DNA of 64,000 bases from a virus: positions 1 to 64,000 of the IMG/VR virus record IMGVR_UViG_3300042289_000986, one strand, 5' to 3'. The notes beneath the pieces were generated by a model. It was not told the DNA's origin and did not search any database. It worked only from the letters and a program-made list of their open reading frames with translations. Of this stretch, positions 27,385-36,699 are shown piece after piece; the stretch's first letter is position 1, and the number at the start of each line of letters is the position of its first letter. The position numbers were made by a program, and so were the translations under genes.

Positions 27385-28760
27385 AGAGCAGCTTCAATAC
27401 CTTGTAAATGATTTTCCCAAGCTCTTTCATGAAGAGCCAAGTATCTTTTCATTTCTCTTTCTTCTAATACAGCTTCTAAATCTTCAGGCATTTCTCTATC
27501 TAAATCTTCGGCCATAATGTTCAGATAATCATTTTTTCTTTCCTTTGACAGCTTAACAAAAGTCTTGGCTGGAATATTATAACCTGCCGAAATGTATTCG
27601 TACTGATCCATTTGACTTAAATTTAAAAACTGCTCTTCCTCAAAATATCTAGCTAATCTTTCTAGCTTTACCATCTTATTTTCTTCTTCATTTGACAATG
27701 GTTTATATTTGAAATATCCTTGTTTTCCTTTTAATTCAGGCATCCAGCTTTCAATCGTTGACCAAGGTTCAGCCGTTCTAGTACCATTTGGCGCGGGAGT
27801 TAAAGCATATTGTCCATCGCGTGTCACACCGATTGCTGTAATAACATATGGGTCATTAGCTACCGCTTCTGATCCTTTGGTTTCTTTAAATCCTGTATTT
27901 CTTTTTTTAGACCATGTGTAATAAAAAGTCCATTTTTGATACGTTCTATAACTCATGAACATATTAGTACCACCCCCAACTATTGACCATGTTGTACACC
28001 AGTTAGCGGGTCTTTTCCCATCTGGTGTTCTTACATCATTCATGTCAATCAATGCATTTCCAATGCTAATAGCTTCATTTGTGTTAGCAACATACCAAAT
28101 TGCAACTTCATCGTCATTGTAAACTGGTTTTTTTGTTATGTTTACTTTGGCTCCAACATCAACCTTATCTTCACTTTCAATGTGTTGATGAAGAAATTCG
28201 GTTAATTCAACATAACTTTTATATTTTGAAACATCTTCCGATCCCTCGATGCCTTGTTCTTTTAATTCGACAAATTGTTCATAAGCATCTACAACATCTT
28301 TTGGTAAAAGAGTTCTTTTTCCATCATTTATCCATTTTGCAACAATAGAAGCTTCTATTTTGGGTGCTGCGGGATCTAATGTCAAAAGTCTATTTGCTTC
28401 TTGTCTGTCGGGTACAAATTTTAAAACTTCGACAGAATTTAAATCACGGATTGTGACTTCAAGTTTTTCCAGACTATCAAACTGGCGGGGAAAATCTTTT
28501 GTCTGAGAATTGTTTTTATTTTTAAATTTTAAAAATTGTTTATATAAAGAAATTAAATAGTTTACATCAGGATTTTGATTAGCAAAAATAACACCCAAAG
28601 CTTGAGCATCGTTCTTTTGTCCTGTTGGATCAATTGCTATGAATTGATTTATTATTTCTTCTGGAACATTTAATGTCTTGAGTTTTTCAACAACATCTTT
28701 GGCCTTTTCAACAACAAGACCATATAAACTTTCCAGTATTATTGTGTCTTTATCTCTCAT
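27381..28760 (-). CDS. Leader-bearing protein with WCT motif, unknown function
   Basis: 459 residues. N-terminus MRDKDTIILESLYGLVVEK is the shared leader of several proteins here. A central part contains RPANWCTTWSIVGGGTNMFMSYR and YVITAIGVTRDGQYALTP; the C-terminal 120 residues are acidic helices. The Cys-containing core is faintly like the HCGN region of the 34655 protein (inference). 4-base overlap with the next minus-strand gene upstream (28757), so one operon. Candidate internal head protein. Confidence 0.55.
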   Translation of the reverse strand: MRDKDTIILESLYGLVVEKAKDVVEKLKTLNVPEEIINQFIAIDPTGQKNDAQALGVIFANQNPDVNYLISLYKQFLKFKNKNNSQTKDFPRQFDSLEKLEVTIRDLNSVEVLKFVPDRQEANRLLTLDPAAPKIEASIVAKWINDGKRTLLPKDVVDAYEQFVELKEQGIEGSEDVSKYKSYVELTEFLHQHIESEDKVDVGAKVNITKKPVYNDDEVAIWYVANTNEAISIGNALIDMNDVRTPDGKRPANWCTTWSIVGGGTNMFMSYRTYQKWTFYYTWSKKRNTGFKETKGSEAVANDPYVITAIGVTRDGQYALTPAPNGTRTAEPWSTIESWMPELKGKQGYFKYKPLSNEEENKMVKLERLARYFEEEQFLNLSQMDQYEYISAGYNIPAKTFVKLSKERKNDYLNIMAEDLDREMPEDLEAVLEEREMKRYLALHERAWENHLQGIEAAL

Positions 28761-29947
28761 TCTTGATCTTTATATTGTTCTTCTTTTTCTTCTCCAGTTT
28801 CAGGATCTAAATTAAATTCTTGACTCATTTCATCAATAATTTCTTTTACAATTTCTCTGGCTCTTGGTCCATTTGTTTCAATTTCTCTTAAATCATCGAT
28901 AGGAAGACGCATCAATTGTTGATAGATATAATATTTGTGTTTAACAAAAGGTGCAGGAATTAAATCTAGAATTCTTTTAAGTTGAGCTTGAGCAAATCTT
29001 ACAGTTCTTGTTTCGTCTTCAAGGCTTGCTGTTTGTTCTGCTCCTCTCAATTCGTCCATCATAGAAATATATTGCATGATACCTTTTATGATTTCATGAA
29101 TAAGAAAACTGAATGTTATGCCTCTGGCTTTGATTACATATTTTCCTTCACCTTCTTCACCGCGACCACTTTCAGGCATTGCTTGTGCGCTACCCAATGC
29201 AGCTTCAGGGTTTTGTGCTGCTTGTCCTGCAAATTCAGTTGGTGTAGCATAATATAAAACCTGAACAATTGATGAGATTACACCATACATATCAGCAATT
29301 TCTGTACTCATTTGATTGAGTTCATCACGAACCAAATTGTATGAATATAAATGGTTGAAAGCTTCTCCAAATTTTAAAACATCGGCAAATTTTTTTCTTT
29401 GTTTGATTTCTTCTTCACCCATAATTTCCATTGCAAGAGCAATGTTTGTTTTTTCTTGATCAGTCAAGTCTTCACTTTCAAGAGTAGAATCTTCTTCTTC
29501 TTGTCTCATTTCTTCTTCTCTTGTTTGAGCTTCTAAATCTGTAATAGCATCTTCCAATTCTGCTCCATCAATTTTGGCATCAATTTTTAAAACACCATCA
29601 TTGATTGCTTCTTTAATTGGTTTCATTTCATCCAGATCCAAAACCAATTTCACTGCTAATTCTTCAAGTCTTGGTTTGTTTTGACTTTCAATTTGTTTTA
29701 TTCTTTGTAAAAGTCTAACAACTGTTTCTGTAATAGGATAATTTCCAAGTTGTTCCACATCGACGTTTGCATAGTTAGCCAAACGATCCAAGATCTTTTC
29801 ATAATTTTGAGAATAAAGCATGTGCTTGTAATCCTCAACAGTTTGATCTTGAGCTAAATTACTGGGATGATAATATTTTTTTGGATATCTTTCTCCAATT
29901 TCAATATCTTCCAATAACCCATTTATTTTATTATTGTAAAATTTCAT
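28757..29947 (-). CDS. Acidic helical protein, unknown function
   Basis: 396 residues, strongly acidic (LEDAITDLEAQTREEEMRQE, then a long Glu-rich stretch) with mostly helix. N-terminus MKFYNNKINGLLEDIEIGE could be a leader variant. Acidic helical proteins of this kind are often scaffold or internal head proteins. Overlaps both neighbours by 4 bases. Confidence 0.5.
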   Translation of the reverse strand: MKFYNNKINGLLEDIEIGERYPKKYYHPSNLAQDQTVEDYKHMLYSQNYEKILDRLANYANVDVEQLGNYPITETVVRLLQRIKQIESQNKPRLEELAVKLVLDLDEMKPIKEAINDGVLKIDAKIDGAELEDAITDLEAQTREEEMRQEEEDSTLESEDLTDQEKTNIALAMEIMGEEEIKQRKKFADVLKFGEAFNHLYSYNLVRDELNQMSTEIADMYGVISSIVQVLYYATPTEFAGQAAQNPEAALGSAQAMPESGRGEEGEGKYVIKARGITFSFLIHEIIKGIMQYISMMDELRGAEQTASLEDETRTVRFAQAQLKRILDLIPAPFVKHKYYIYQQLMRLPIDDLREIETNGPRAREIVKEIIDEMSQEFNLDPETGEEKEEQYKDQE

Positions 29948-30159
29948 GATAATCCGTGACGTTTGTTAAATGCTTCAATCTCTCTTTGTTTTCTATTTTT
30001 ACGAGCATCTGGATTTGGTTGGTGACCTGGTTTTGGTCTGCGGAATGGAGCCTTGCTTGGTTTTGTATCAGGCTTGGTTGTTGGTTTTGTATCAGGCTTG
30101 GTTGGCGTTTCGACAGGTTGTTCTTCCAAAATACGTAAAATGATTTTTTTCAGATTCAT
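29944..30159 (-). CDS. Small leader protein with TKPDTKP repeats and basic tail
   Basis: 71 residues. Leader-like N-terminus MNLKKIILRILEEQPVE, then a TKPD/TTKP repeat, then a Pro/Arg/Lys-rich tail (RRPKPGHQPN, ARKNRKQREIE). First gene of a three-gene minus-strand operon; a TAAATATCTTAT late-like box precedes it. Size, charge and leader suit an internal virion peptide (inference). Confidence 0.5.
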   Translation of the reverse strand: MNLKKIILRILEEQPVETPTKPDTKPTTKPDTKPSKAPFRRPKPGHQPNPDARKNRKQREIEAFNKRHGLS

Positions 30160-30220
30160 ATAAGATATTTAGTGTTTTAAATGTCAAAATAAGTATAAGT
30201 ATCTTGTAAATATAAAAGAT

Positions 30221-31561
30221 ATGAAATTCGATACTTTGGCTAAAAAGATTTATTTGGAAGCAAGAGGACCAGATGAACCCGAAAGAGAATTGCCAGAACG
30301 AGCAACCGCTACAGGAGAATTTAACATTGGTGCGGCTGGAGCCAGAAATATTACATTCCTTCCAAAAAAATCATCACCAGAAGAAGTTGCGGTTTCTAGA
30401 GGACGCAGTAGAGAAGTAGGTACTGATTTTAAATTGGATCAAGGTAAAAAAATTACACTTACAGGAGATTTAGATAAAAGAAAATCTATTTTATACGGGG
30501 TTGCTGCTGGTGAAGCCTTTAAAAGATTAAAAGCCCAAGATTTTACACCCAAAACCACACACGAAGCAGAATCCGTCAGAGAATTTATGGAGCGCGGTAT
30601 GGACGAAAAACTCGCAGATGCTCAATATTTAATGGGAAGAGTTTTTAGAAATCTTATCAGTCTTTATGATTTAGATCAAAAAGGAGGTGAAGGTGCTGTA
30701 AAAGCAGAGAAAAAAATAAAAATTTTATCAGATGAAGGAGACGTATTAACCGTCACTACAATTCCTTTATTGGCAAAAGAAACATTAAAATTATTTAAAG
30801 ATGGAATTGCCAAAGATTTAATAGAAAATCATGGCTTATCCAAAGCATTTTTAATCGATCAAAATAATATCTTATCGCCAGTTCCTCCCAGAGGAAATCA
30901 AGAAACGCCTAGTCTTTTAAGTATTCGTTTAGGTTGGAAACGTTTAATAGCAGGATTAATTCAACTCACAGGAACAAAAGGAAAAGAATTTGTTAAATGG
31001 AGTAGAACAACAAGACAAGAACAACCAAAAATCAATCTTCTTGCTTTGGATTATCGTTCAACTCCTACCAATTGGATTATTCATACTATTAAAAGAGTTA
31101 AAGATCCAGAAAAAGGAGCATATCTGCGACAACTTCATAAAACAGAAGGTGATAAACCAAGTCCTCGTTTAAAAACAGATTGGCCAAGTGAAAACGAAGG
31201 AATAAATCTTCTTCCATTAAAATTTGTTGATGGTGTTCCACAATATGGTATTCAATTAACTGAAAAAGAAATGAAACTTTCATCAGTGGCAGAAACTTTA
31301 GAATTAGTTGGTTATGATACTATTTGGGATGTTATATATGCTTGGAATAAAGGCGATGCCACATTCCAAATTCCAAATACAAACAAAACAATTAATTTAA
31401 AAAATTTAAATATTTCTAGATATAGATTATCAGAACCACCAAAGGAAAAACGTAAAACTGTAGAAAAAATTGCAAAGAATGTTGTAAGACCAGAATACAG
31501 ACCGCTTCCAAAAGATTCCGATAATCAATTAGATTTAGACTTTAACCCAGAAAAAAAATGA
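30221..31561 (+). CDS. Leader-type protein, unknown function
   Basis: 446 residues. N-terminus MKFDTLAKKIYLEARG contains YLE|A, which fits an (L/I)xE|(A/G) prohead protease site. The body has DEPERELPERATATGEFN (disordered) and later helical plus mixed regions (LGWKRLIAGLIQLTGTKGKEF). Possible late box TGTAAATATAAA. Overlaps the next gene by 4 bases. Family not recognised. Confidence 0.5.
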   Translation: MKFDTLAKKIYLEARGPDEPERELPERATATGEFNIGAAGARNITFLPKKSSPEEVAVSRGRSREVGTDFKLDQGKKITLTGDLDKRKSILYGVAAGEAFKRLKAQDFTPKTTHEAESVREFMERGMDEKLADAQYLMGRVFRNLISLYDLDQKGGEGAVKAEKKIKILSDEGDVLTVTTIPLLAKETLKLFKDGIAKDLIENHGLSKAFLIDQNNILSPVPPRGNQETPSLLSIRLGWKRLIAGLIQLTGTKGKEFVKWSRTTRQEQPKINLLALDYRSTPTNWIIHTIKRVKDPEKGAYLRQLHKTEGDKPSPRLKTDWPSENEGINLLPLKFVDGVPQYGIQLTEKEMKLSSVAETLELVGYDTIWDVIYAWNKGDATFQIPNTNKTINLKNLNISRYRLSEPPKEKRKTVEKIAKNVVRPEYRPLPKDSDNQLDLDFNPEKK

Positions 31562-31923
31562 AATCAAAAGACCAAATCAAACTAGAATCTCTTTATGAAC
31601 AAGTTGTAAATGAATTGTTTACAGGTATGGGCATATCTGAATTGAAACCAAAATTAGAAGATGCTGGTTATGTTTATGATCAAGAATCCGACACGTTTAA
31701 ATCTCCTGTCAGTAATCAATCTTTGAGTTTTTCTGATGCAGTTAAAGAATATGAAGAAAAAGGACAATCTGATGAAGAATCTTCAGAACAATCCTCAGAA
31801 GAAGAATTAGATACACCAATTGAAAAGAAAGCAGATGCAATGCTTTCTCAAGGCGCACCACAAGATGGTATGTCAGATCAACAAGTCAAAGTGATTGAAG
31901 ATCTTTTAGACGAAAAAAATTAA
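31558..31923 (+). CDS. Acidic leader protein
   Basis: 121 residues starting MKSKDQIKLESLYEQVVNE (shared leader). Residues 25-60 form a small fold (LKPKLEDAGYVYDQESDTF), then a Glu/Ser-rich acidic linker and a helical end. Co-translated with the upstream gene and overlapping the convergent gene by 4 bases. Confidence 0.5.
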   Translation: MKSKDQIKLESLYEQVVNELFTGMGISELKPKLEDAGYVYDQESDTFKSPVSNQSLSFSDAVKEYEEKGQSDEESSEQSSEEELDTPIEKKADAMLSQGAPQDGMSDQQVKVIEDLLDEKN

Positions 31924-32783
31924 CTTCTTTTTTTAAACCAAGAAGAAAAACTTTCTTGAACTTCATTAGTTGACTTTTTATACTTTATAAAAGCATCAAC
32001 TAATCTTTTAGAACGTTCTCCATATGGATCAGAATGAACTGCTGGCGTAGGTTCATTTATTATATCATCCATTTCGTTTGGTAAATGTTTTATTTTGTTA
32101 TTTTTCAATGAATTTACAAATAATTCTATTGAATTTTTTGTTTTAATGGCTTTTAAAGTTTCTGGATCTATTTGATCAAAACTAGTTATTGCTCTTATAG
32201 TCATTAAATGATCTAAAATATCTGCACAAAAATACGACACATCTTCATCAGGTTCAGAATTCGTAAAACGAATATGTTCTTCAGAACCTATCCAAGTAAG
32301 AAGGTCCAACATATCCTTTAAAATTTTAACTGGAAAAACACTATAGTTTAATACTCCTTCTTCTTCCATTTTAAGTAATAAAAATTTAATTCTATTACCA
32401 TTTGTCAAAGCTTGATAAATTTTTGATTCTATTTTATCTAACAAATTATTTTTGATAAGATCAATAATGTAAATTTGAGAAAAATTAGGATCTTCCGCAA
32501 TCATTTCAATAAATGAATCAGGAACTTTTAATCCTTTTTCTTTCATTTTTAAAACAAATTGAAATATTTTTGGTTGTTTAGATTGATGAAAAGTTGAATA
32601 TCCAAATCTTTCTTTTGTATCTTTTACAATATAATCAATGATAGTTTGTGGAAGTTCCAATCCCTTATCAATCAAATAGTTTGCATAATCATAGGAATAT
32701 CCTCTATCTACAATTCCTTTTAAATTCTCTGGTTTGTTGGATTTTTGAATCAAATCCATTGCAATTCTATTCAGCTTTGCCAT
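31920..32783 (-). CDS. HEAT-like helical protein, paralogue 1
   Basis: Start at 32783 (MAKLNRIAMDL) chosen by alignment to the neighbour and placement right after its stop; an upstream start at 32822 is inside that gene. 287 residues. Shares SNKPENLKGIV.RGY.YDYA.YLI with the upstream gene. Helical, with repeated xxIIDYIVKD-type helix pairs. Function unknown. Confidence 0.55.
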   Translation of the reverse strand: MAKLNRIAMDLIQKSNKPENLKGIVDRGYSYDYANYLIDKGLELPQTIIDYIVKDTKERFGYSTFHQSKQPKIFQFVLKMKEKGLKVPDSFIEMIAEDPNFSQIYIIDLIKNNLLDKIESKIYQALTNGNRIKFLLLKMEEEGVLNYSVFPVKILKDMLDLLTWIGSEEHIRFTNSEPDEDVSYFCADILDHLMTIRAITSFDQIDPETLKAIKTKNSIELFVNSLKNNKIKHLPNEMDDIINEPTPAVHSDPYGERSKRLVDAFIKYKKSTNEVQESFSSWFKKRS

Positions 32784-32784
32784 A

Positions 32785-33720
32785 TTATTTCTTTTTAAAG
32801 AAACTGGAGAAGCTCTCGTCAAACTTATTAACCTTTCTCCAATCAGGTTTTAATACTTTTTGATCTGTTACTTTGCTTTTGATTTCTTCAGGTAATTCTT
32901 TGACATATGGAAGAATGAAGTGAGCAAACTTGTTTACTGTTTTTGAATCTCTTAAAATAATTTGAATTAATTTTCTGCTTATTTGTTTATAGCTTTTAAT
33001 CAAGCCATTTTCAATTAATCTTCTAACCAAAACATAAACAGTATCACTAACTCCAATGTGGGGAGATATTTTTTCAGCCATTGCGTTCCATTGTTCCAAA
33101 GAAAGCAAACTGACATCCAAATCTTTTGCCAAAAATTCACGTATGAATTTGGTAATTGCGTTTTCATTTTTGATGATTGAATTAAACAATTCTTGATCTA
33201 ATGTTGTTTCAGGATCATAGTCATACTTTTGAAGAGCATATTCAGCCGTAGTTACAGGACTATTGTAAACAATTTGCATAAATGTTTCAGGAACTTCAAG
33301 TCCTCTCATTTCCATTTTTAAAACTATTTCTAATATTTTTTCAGCAAATCCAAAATCTTGTAATTGATTATTAGCCCTTTCAGTTATTGAATCCATAACT
33401 ATTTCGGGTATCGGTGTATCAGAATCTATTGCATCCGATACATATTTGATTGCCAAAGTAGTATCTTTACAAATATTTTTTATAAATCCTTCAGGAACTT
33501 CCATTCCTTTCTCATCCATTTTTTTTACCAATTCGAGCGTAGTTCTTGGTTGTCCCTTTTCGATTATCCAATCGGTAACAACAGATGGTAATTCATCCCC
33601 AAATCCTATCAAATATTTTGCATAATCATAAGCATATCCTCTTGCTACAATACCCTTTAAGTTTTCTGGTTTATTGGATTTACGAAGAGCAGCCAATATG
33701 ATTCTATTCAGTTTTGCCAT
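32785..33720 (-). CDS. HEAT-like helical protein, paralogue 2
   Basis: 311 residues. N-terminus MAKLNRIILAALRKSNKPEN is nearly the same as paralogue 1; the two are a tandem duplication separated by one base. Repeated helices with VPEGFI, VPETFM and IPEIVM turns. TGAATAAATATT box upstream as possible late promoter. Function unknown. Confidence 0.55.
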   Translation of the reverse strand: MAKLNRIILAALRKSNKPENLKGIVARGYAYDYAKYLIGFGDELPSVVTDWIIEKGQPRTTLELVKKMDEKGMEVPEGFIKNICKDTTLAIKYVSDAIDSDTPIPEIVMDSITERANNQLQDFGFAEKILEIVLKMEMRGLEVPETFMQIVYNSPVTTAEYALQKYDYDPETTLDQELFNSIIKNENAITKFIREFLAKDLDVSLLSLEQWNAMAEKISPHIGVSDTVYVLVRRLIENGLIKSYKQISRKLIQIILRDSKTVNKFAHFILPYVKELPEEIKSKVTDQKVLKPDWRKVNKFDESFSSFFKKK

Positions 33721-33721
33721 A

Positions 33722-33826
33722 TTAAGAATATTTATTCAATACTCTTTGGTTTTTGTATAAAATGATTGCTGTGAACAATATTAACCCAATAAATATCACA
33801 AACTTCCAACCTTTTAAATCTTGCAC
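33722..33826 (-). CDS. Very small single-pass membrane peptide
   Basis: 34 codons with a GTG start at 33826. Sequence KGWKFVIFIGLILFTAIILY is a clear membrane segment followed by a basic tail. It fills the gap between the duplicated pair and the divergent gene. Real expression is uncertain. Confidence 0.3.
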   Translation of the reverse strand: MQDLKGWKFVIFIGLILFTAIILYKNQRVLNKYS

Positions 33827-33882
33827 AAGCAGACATTATCAGATAAGATGGGGGTTTACAAGATAAATAATATTAGCTTTTA

Positions 33883-34278
33883 ATGAGAACCCATGACGAA
33901 AAATTGATGGAAGGTGCATATCGTAAAATATATGTAAAAGAAAATGTTTCCAGTATACAAGAACCCATTCTTATTTGGCTTACTAAAAGAATCGGAAGCA
34001 ATGCACAACAAGACAATGAATATCGTCCTTTGCTTTTGAAACTTTTAAAAAAATTAATTAGTAAAGAACAAAAAAGAAAAGTCAGCAAAAATTCTTCTCC
34101 TATTGCTGCTGGTATTCCTGTAAAAATTTCTACAGCCCAAGTTCCAATCACACCTGATTCATTTCCAAAAGCATCACTTAAAAAAGAATCGTTTGAAAAT
34201 CTTCTCAAAGAATCTTTGACACCTGATGAACTTGAAGAACTTTTTACGGATAGTGAAGAGTCAGAGTCGGTTCAATAA
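33883..34278 (+). CDS. Leader protein, basic
   Basis: 131 residues. N-terminus MRTHDEKLMEGAYRKIYVKE is a variant of the shared leader. Middle is Lys-rich (LLKKLISKEQKRKVSKNS), end is acidic (DELEELFTDSEESE). GATAAATAATATT before the start resembles the late box. It overlaps the convergent gene by 35 bases. Confidence 0.5.
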   Translation: MRTHDEKLMEGAYRKIYVKENVSSIQEPILIWLTKRIGSNAQQDNEYRPLLLKLLKKLISKEQKRKVSKNSSPIAAGIPVKISTAQVPITPDSFPKASLKKESFENLLKESLTPDELEELFTDSEESESVQ

Positions 34279-34642
34279 AAGCAGCTTCTGTTACATGAAG
34301 TTTGGGATAAGCAATTTCTGCAATCGATTTGGGATCATATAAAGGATAGCGAGCCACAACAAAACTTCCTTGAGCAGGATCATAAACAAAGGTCATGTTC
34401 TTGTAAACAAATACCAGAATGGCATGACCCAACAATCTTCCATTAAACTGTATACCAATCGTACGTGTCCAAATATAAGGTTCCAATCTTTCTTGAGCAT
34501 CCAATAACATCTTCATATGTAAAGTATAAACCAAGCAACCATTCTCCAACTCATGAAATATCTTTTTTTCTCCTGCTTTGTAGTTGGGTAAGAATAGAAA
34601 GAAACAAGCCACCAATATTATTACTGGAAGCAATCTTAACAT
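34244..34642 (-). CDS. Exported or membrane-anchored putative Cys-protease/transglutaminase-like protein
   Basis: 132 residues. Residues 1-18 are a hydrophobic signal or anchor (LLPVIILVACFFLFLP). Then NGCLVYTLHMKML (Cys about 34), GHAILVFVYKNMTFVYDPAQGSF (His about 72, Asp about 87). The C, H, D order and spacing match papain-like/transglutaminase-like folds. A periplasm-facing peptidase or cell-wall enzyme would follow from this. No specific family assigned. Confidence 0.45.
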   Translation of the reverse strand: MLRLLPVIILVACFFLFLPNYKAGEKKIFHELENGCLVYTLHMKMLLDAQERLEPYIWTRTIGIQFNGRLLGHAILVFVYKNMTFVYDPAQGSFVVARYPLYDPKSIAEIAYPKLHVTEAAFIEPTLTLHYP

Positions 34643-34655
34643 AAATATATTTATA
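34641..34655. promoter_or_regulatory. Overlapping divergent late-type boxes
   Basis: On the plus strand ATAAATA (34641-34647) faces the gene at 34655; on the minus strand TATAAATA (34648-34655) faces the gene starting at 34642. Only 12 bases separate the two start codons. Confidence 0.5.
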
Positions 34656-35875
34656 TGCGATCAAAGGATCAAATCATTTTGGAAGAAATTTATACAAGAG
34701 AAATCTTGAATGAAAAAAGAAAAGAAAGACTTCTTCCCATGTTTAACAAGATTATTCAAAAGTTTGCCGATCTTCCTGAAGGGTTTCCTCTTCAATACCA
34801 AGAGTCCTCGATAAAATCTGAATTTGGTGCAAAAGATAAAACCGAAGAAGAATACAAGAAAGAAATTAAAGAATACAACATTGAAGAACTAACTTTTGAT
34901 TTTCAACAGTTAATAAAAAATGTTTCTGTTTTGGCAAAAAAAGAAAACTTGGTCATGATAATTTTGAAAAAAGTGGTTTTAGATATGGAAACAATGTGGA
35001 AAGACATGGAAAGATATGGGGTGGTTTTTGATAGACAATTGGATGAAGATGGACAAGAAATGACAAGTTCCAAAGAAGAGTATGAAGACTATTTAAAAAG
35101 AATTCCTCGTTCAATTTCAACGTCCATACAACACTGGCTTTCTTTACCCATACCAAAACTGCAAACTTATTTAAAAAATGTCAGTCCCAATGAACAATGG
35201 TATGTGGTGGCTCGAACTGTGGATGAAATGGAAAACGAATGGAAACAAAGTGCAGGTCAATGGATTGATGTCACCGATGATATGAAGAAAGGAAACATCA
35301 AAGAGTTTATAAATTTTGGAAACATGGGTTGGTTTACTTTAATGCGTCCCTATTGTGAACAAGAAGGAAAAGCAATGGGTCACTGTGGTAACAAAGGAGC
35401 ATTTGCACACACCGATACTGTTTTGTCATTACGAGAAATGAAAAAACAAAAAGATGGAATTCTTTTGGCCAAACCTTATTTGACTTTTATTTTACAGTCA
35501 GGAGAATTTTTAGGAGAAATGAAAGGTAGAGGAAACCAAAAACCACAAGAAAAATACCACCCTTATATTCTGAGTCTTTTGACTCACAAAGAAAATGGCA
35601 AGTATCTAATCAAAGACATCGAAGGAGGTGGTTATCTTCCAGAAAAAAACTTTGATATTGAAGATTTTTCCTATGAAAACCTTGTCAAGCTGACCAACGA
35701 AAGACCATATATGGTGGCAAAAAGAATAAGAAATTATGAATCATTTTATTTAACAGATAAAAAAGAAGTTCCAGAAAAAATGATCAAGGCAGTGATGGCA
35801 AGTAAAAATAAAGATAAGGTTTTATTGGACGTTCCCCAAGCCCAAAGAGAAAAAATATTTCCTCCGACTACCTAA
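34655..35875 (+). CDS. Leader protein with HCGN motif, unknown function
   Basis: 406 residues. Leader MRSKDQIILEEIYTREILNE. About residues 240-340: KAMGHCGNKGAFAHTDTVLS, LREM, then PYLTFILQSGEFLGEMKGRG and NQKP. This resembles the conserved Cys-Gly-Asn region of PcfJ-like phage/plasmid proteins (inference). N-terminal 150 residues are helical. Candidate virion-internal enzyme or DNA-associated protein. Confidence 0.5.
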   Translation: MRSKDQIILEEIYTREILNEKRKERLLPMFNKIIQKFADLPEGFPLQYQESSIKSEFGAKDKTEEEYKKEIKEYNIEELTFDFQQLIKNVSVLAKKENLVMIILKKVVLDMETMWKDMERYGVVFDRQLDEDGQEMTSSKEEYEDYLKRIPRSISTSIQHWLSLPIPKLQTYLKNVSPNEQWYVVARTVDEMENEWKQSAGQWIDVTDDMKKGNIKEFINFGNMGWFTLMRPYCEQEGKAMGHCGNKGAFAHTDTVLSLREMKKQKDGILLAKPYLTFILQSGEFLGEMKGRGNQKPQEKYHPYILSLLTHKENGKYLIKDIEGGGYLPEKNFDIEDFSYENLVKLTNERPYMVAKRIRNYESFYLTDKKEVPEKMIKAVMASKNKDKVLLDVPQAQREKIFPPTT

Positions 35876-35876
35876 A

Positions 35877-36098
35877 TCACAATACATGGGCAAACTTTTG
35901 ATCCATCATGGCAACAAAAGACTTGTCCGTTTTCAATGACTTTACTTCATTTTGCAATTCTCTTAATTGCTTAACAAACTCTCGCGCCCGACAAGCACTG
36001 ATACTGATACTATCCAGACCCAAACGATCTGCATATTTCAATTGAATAGCGAGCAACGGTTCGATATTATCGATTAGTTCCTTGACTTTAGTTTTCAT
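35877..36098 (-). CDS. Small helical protein downstream of tRNA-Leu
   Basis: Start 36098 (MKTKVKELIDN) chosen; the longer frame runs through the tRNA. 73 residues, helical with LRELQNEVKSLKTDKSF. Starts 6 bases after the tRNA-Leu 3' end, so likely co-transcribed with it. Confidence 0.5.
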   Translation of the reverse strand: MKTKVKELIDNIEPLLAIQLKYADRLGLDSISISACRAREFVKQLRELQNEVKSLKTDKSFVAMMDQKFAHVL

Positions 36099-36104
36099 AA
36101 AAGA

Positions 36105-36188
36105 TGGTAGCGAAGGAGGGACTCGAACCCTCACGGCTTGCGCCGACAGATTTTAAGTCTGTTGTGTCTGCCATTTCACCACTTCGCC
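36105..36188 (-). tRNA. tRNA-Leu (UAA)
   Basis: Class II tRNA with long variable arm; anticodon loop CTTAAAA within stem CAGA.../TCTG gives anticodon TAA. T-loop GGTTCGAGTCC is normal. CCA is encoded, unlike the other tRNAs here. Confidence 0.9.
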
Positions 36189-36248
36189 ATATTTAAAGAG
36201 CTTACGTTAGTTTTGTTCATTCGTCAAGGGTAAATATTTTATAATAAC

Positions 36249-36683
36249 ATGTTTTTATTCCCTTTTATTAGATCTTTTTACAGAACGCCTAACGTAAAAA
36301 CGACTACCACCAGACAAACTACTACAGTTACAAATGGTGTTACTACTTCTACCAAAACCGATAGTTTTGTAACTACCCTTCGTAGTCGTTATGGTTATAA
36401 TTCTGTTTCTACTTCAACCAGAGTTTCTACAACCACATCAAAGGGAAATGTTTGGCAAGCACCCCCAACGACAAACAATCCTGAACCACCTAGAACTGCA
36501 TCGGTGGCAACAAATTTAACACAAAGAACACGCAATTCCGCAATGGCATATGTAGAATCTGCTCCACCTAGAACAACTACTACAACCACAACCACAACCA
36601 CTACTATAAAAAAGCGTCCTGTTCAACCTCGTTGGCGTTTAGTTCCTGTTGGATGGGGTAGATGGGTGTGGAGAAGATATTAA
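36249..36683 (+). CDS. Thr-rich protein with PRWRL..WVWR tail, copy 1
   Basis: 144 residues. Low-complexity Thr tracts, including a run of ten or so Thr, flank LRSRYGYNSVSTST; C-terminus QPRWRLVPVGWGRWVWRRY. Preceded by a GTAAATATTTTATAA late-like box. Paralogous to the next gene. Thr-rich linkers in virion proteins often carry glycans (inference); no family recognised. Confidence 0.5.
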   Translation: MFLFPFIRSFYRTPNVKTTTTRQTTTVTNGVTTSTKTDSFVTTLRSRYGYNSVSTSTRVSTTTSKGNVWQAPPTTNNPEPPRTASVATNLTQRTRNSAMAYVESAPPRTTTTTTTTTTTIKKRPVQPRWRLVPVGWGRWVWRRY

Positions 36684-36699
36684 AGGATAAATAAATTAT

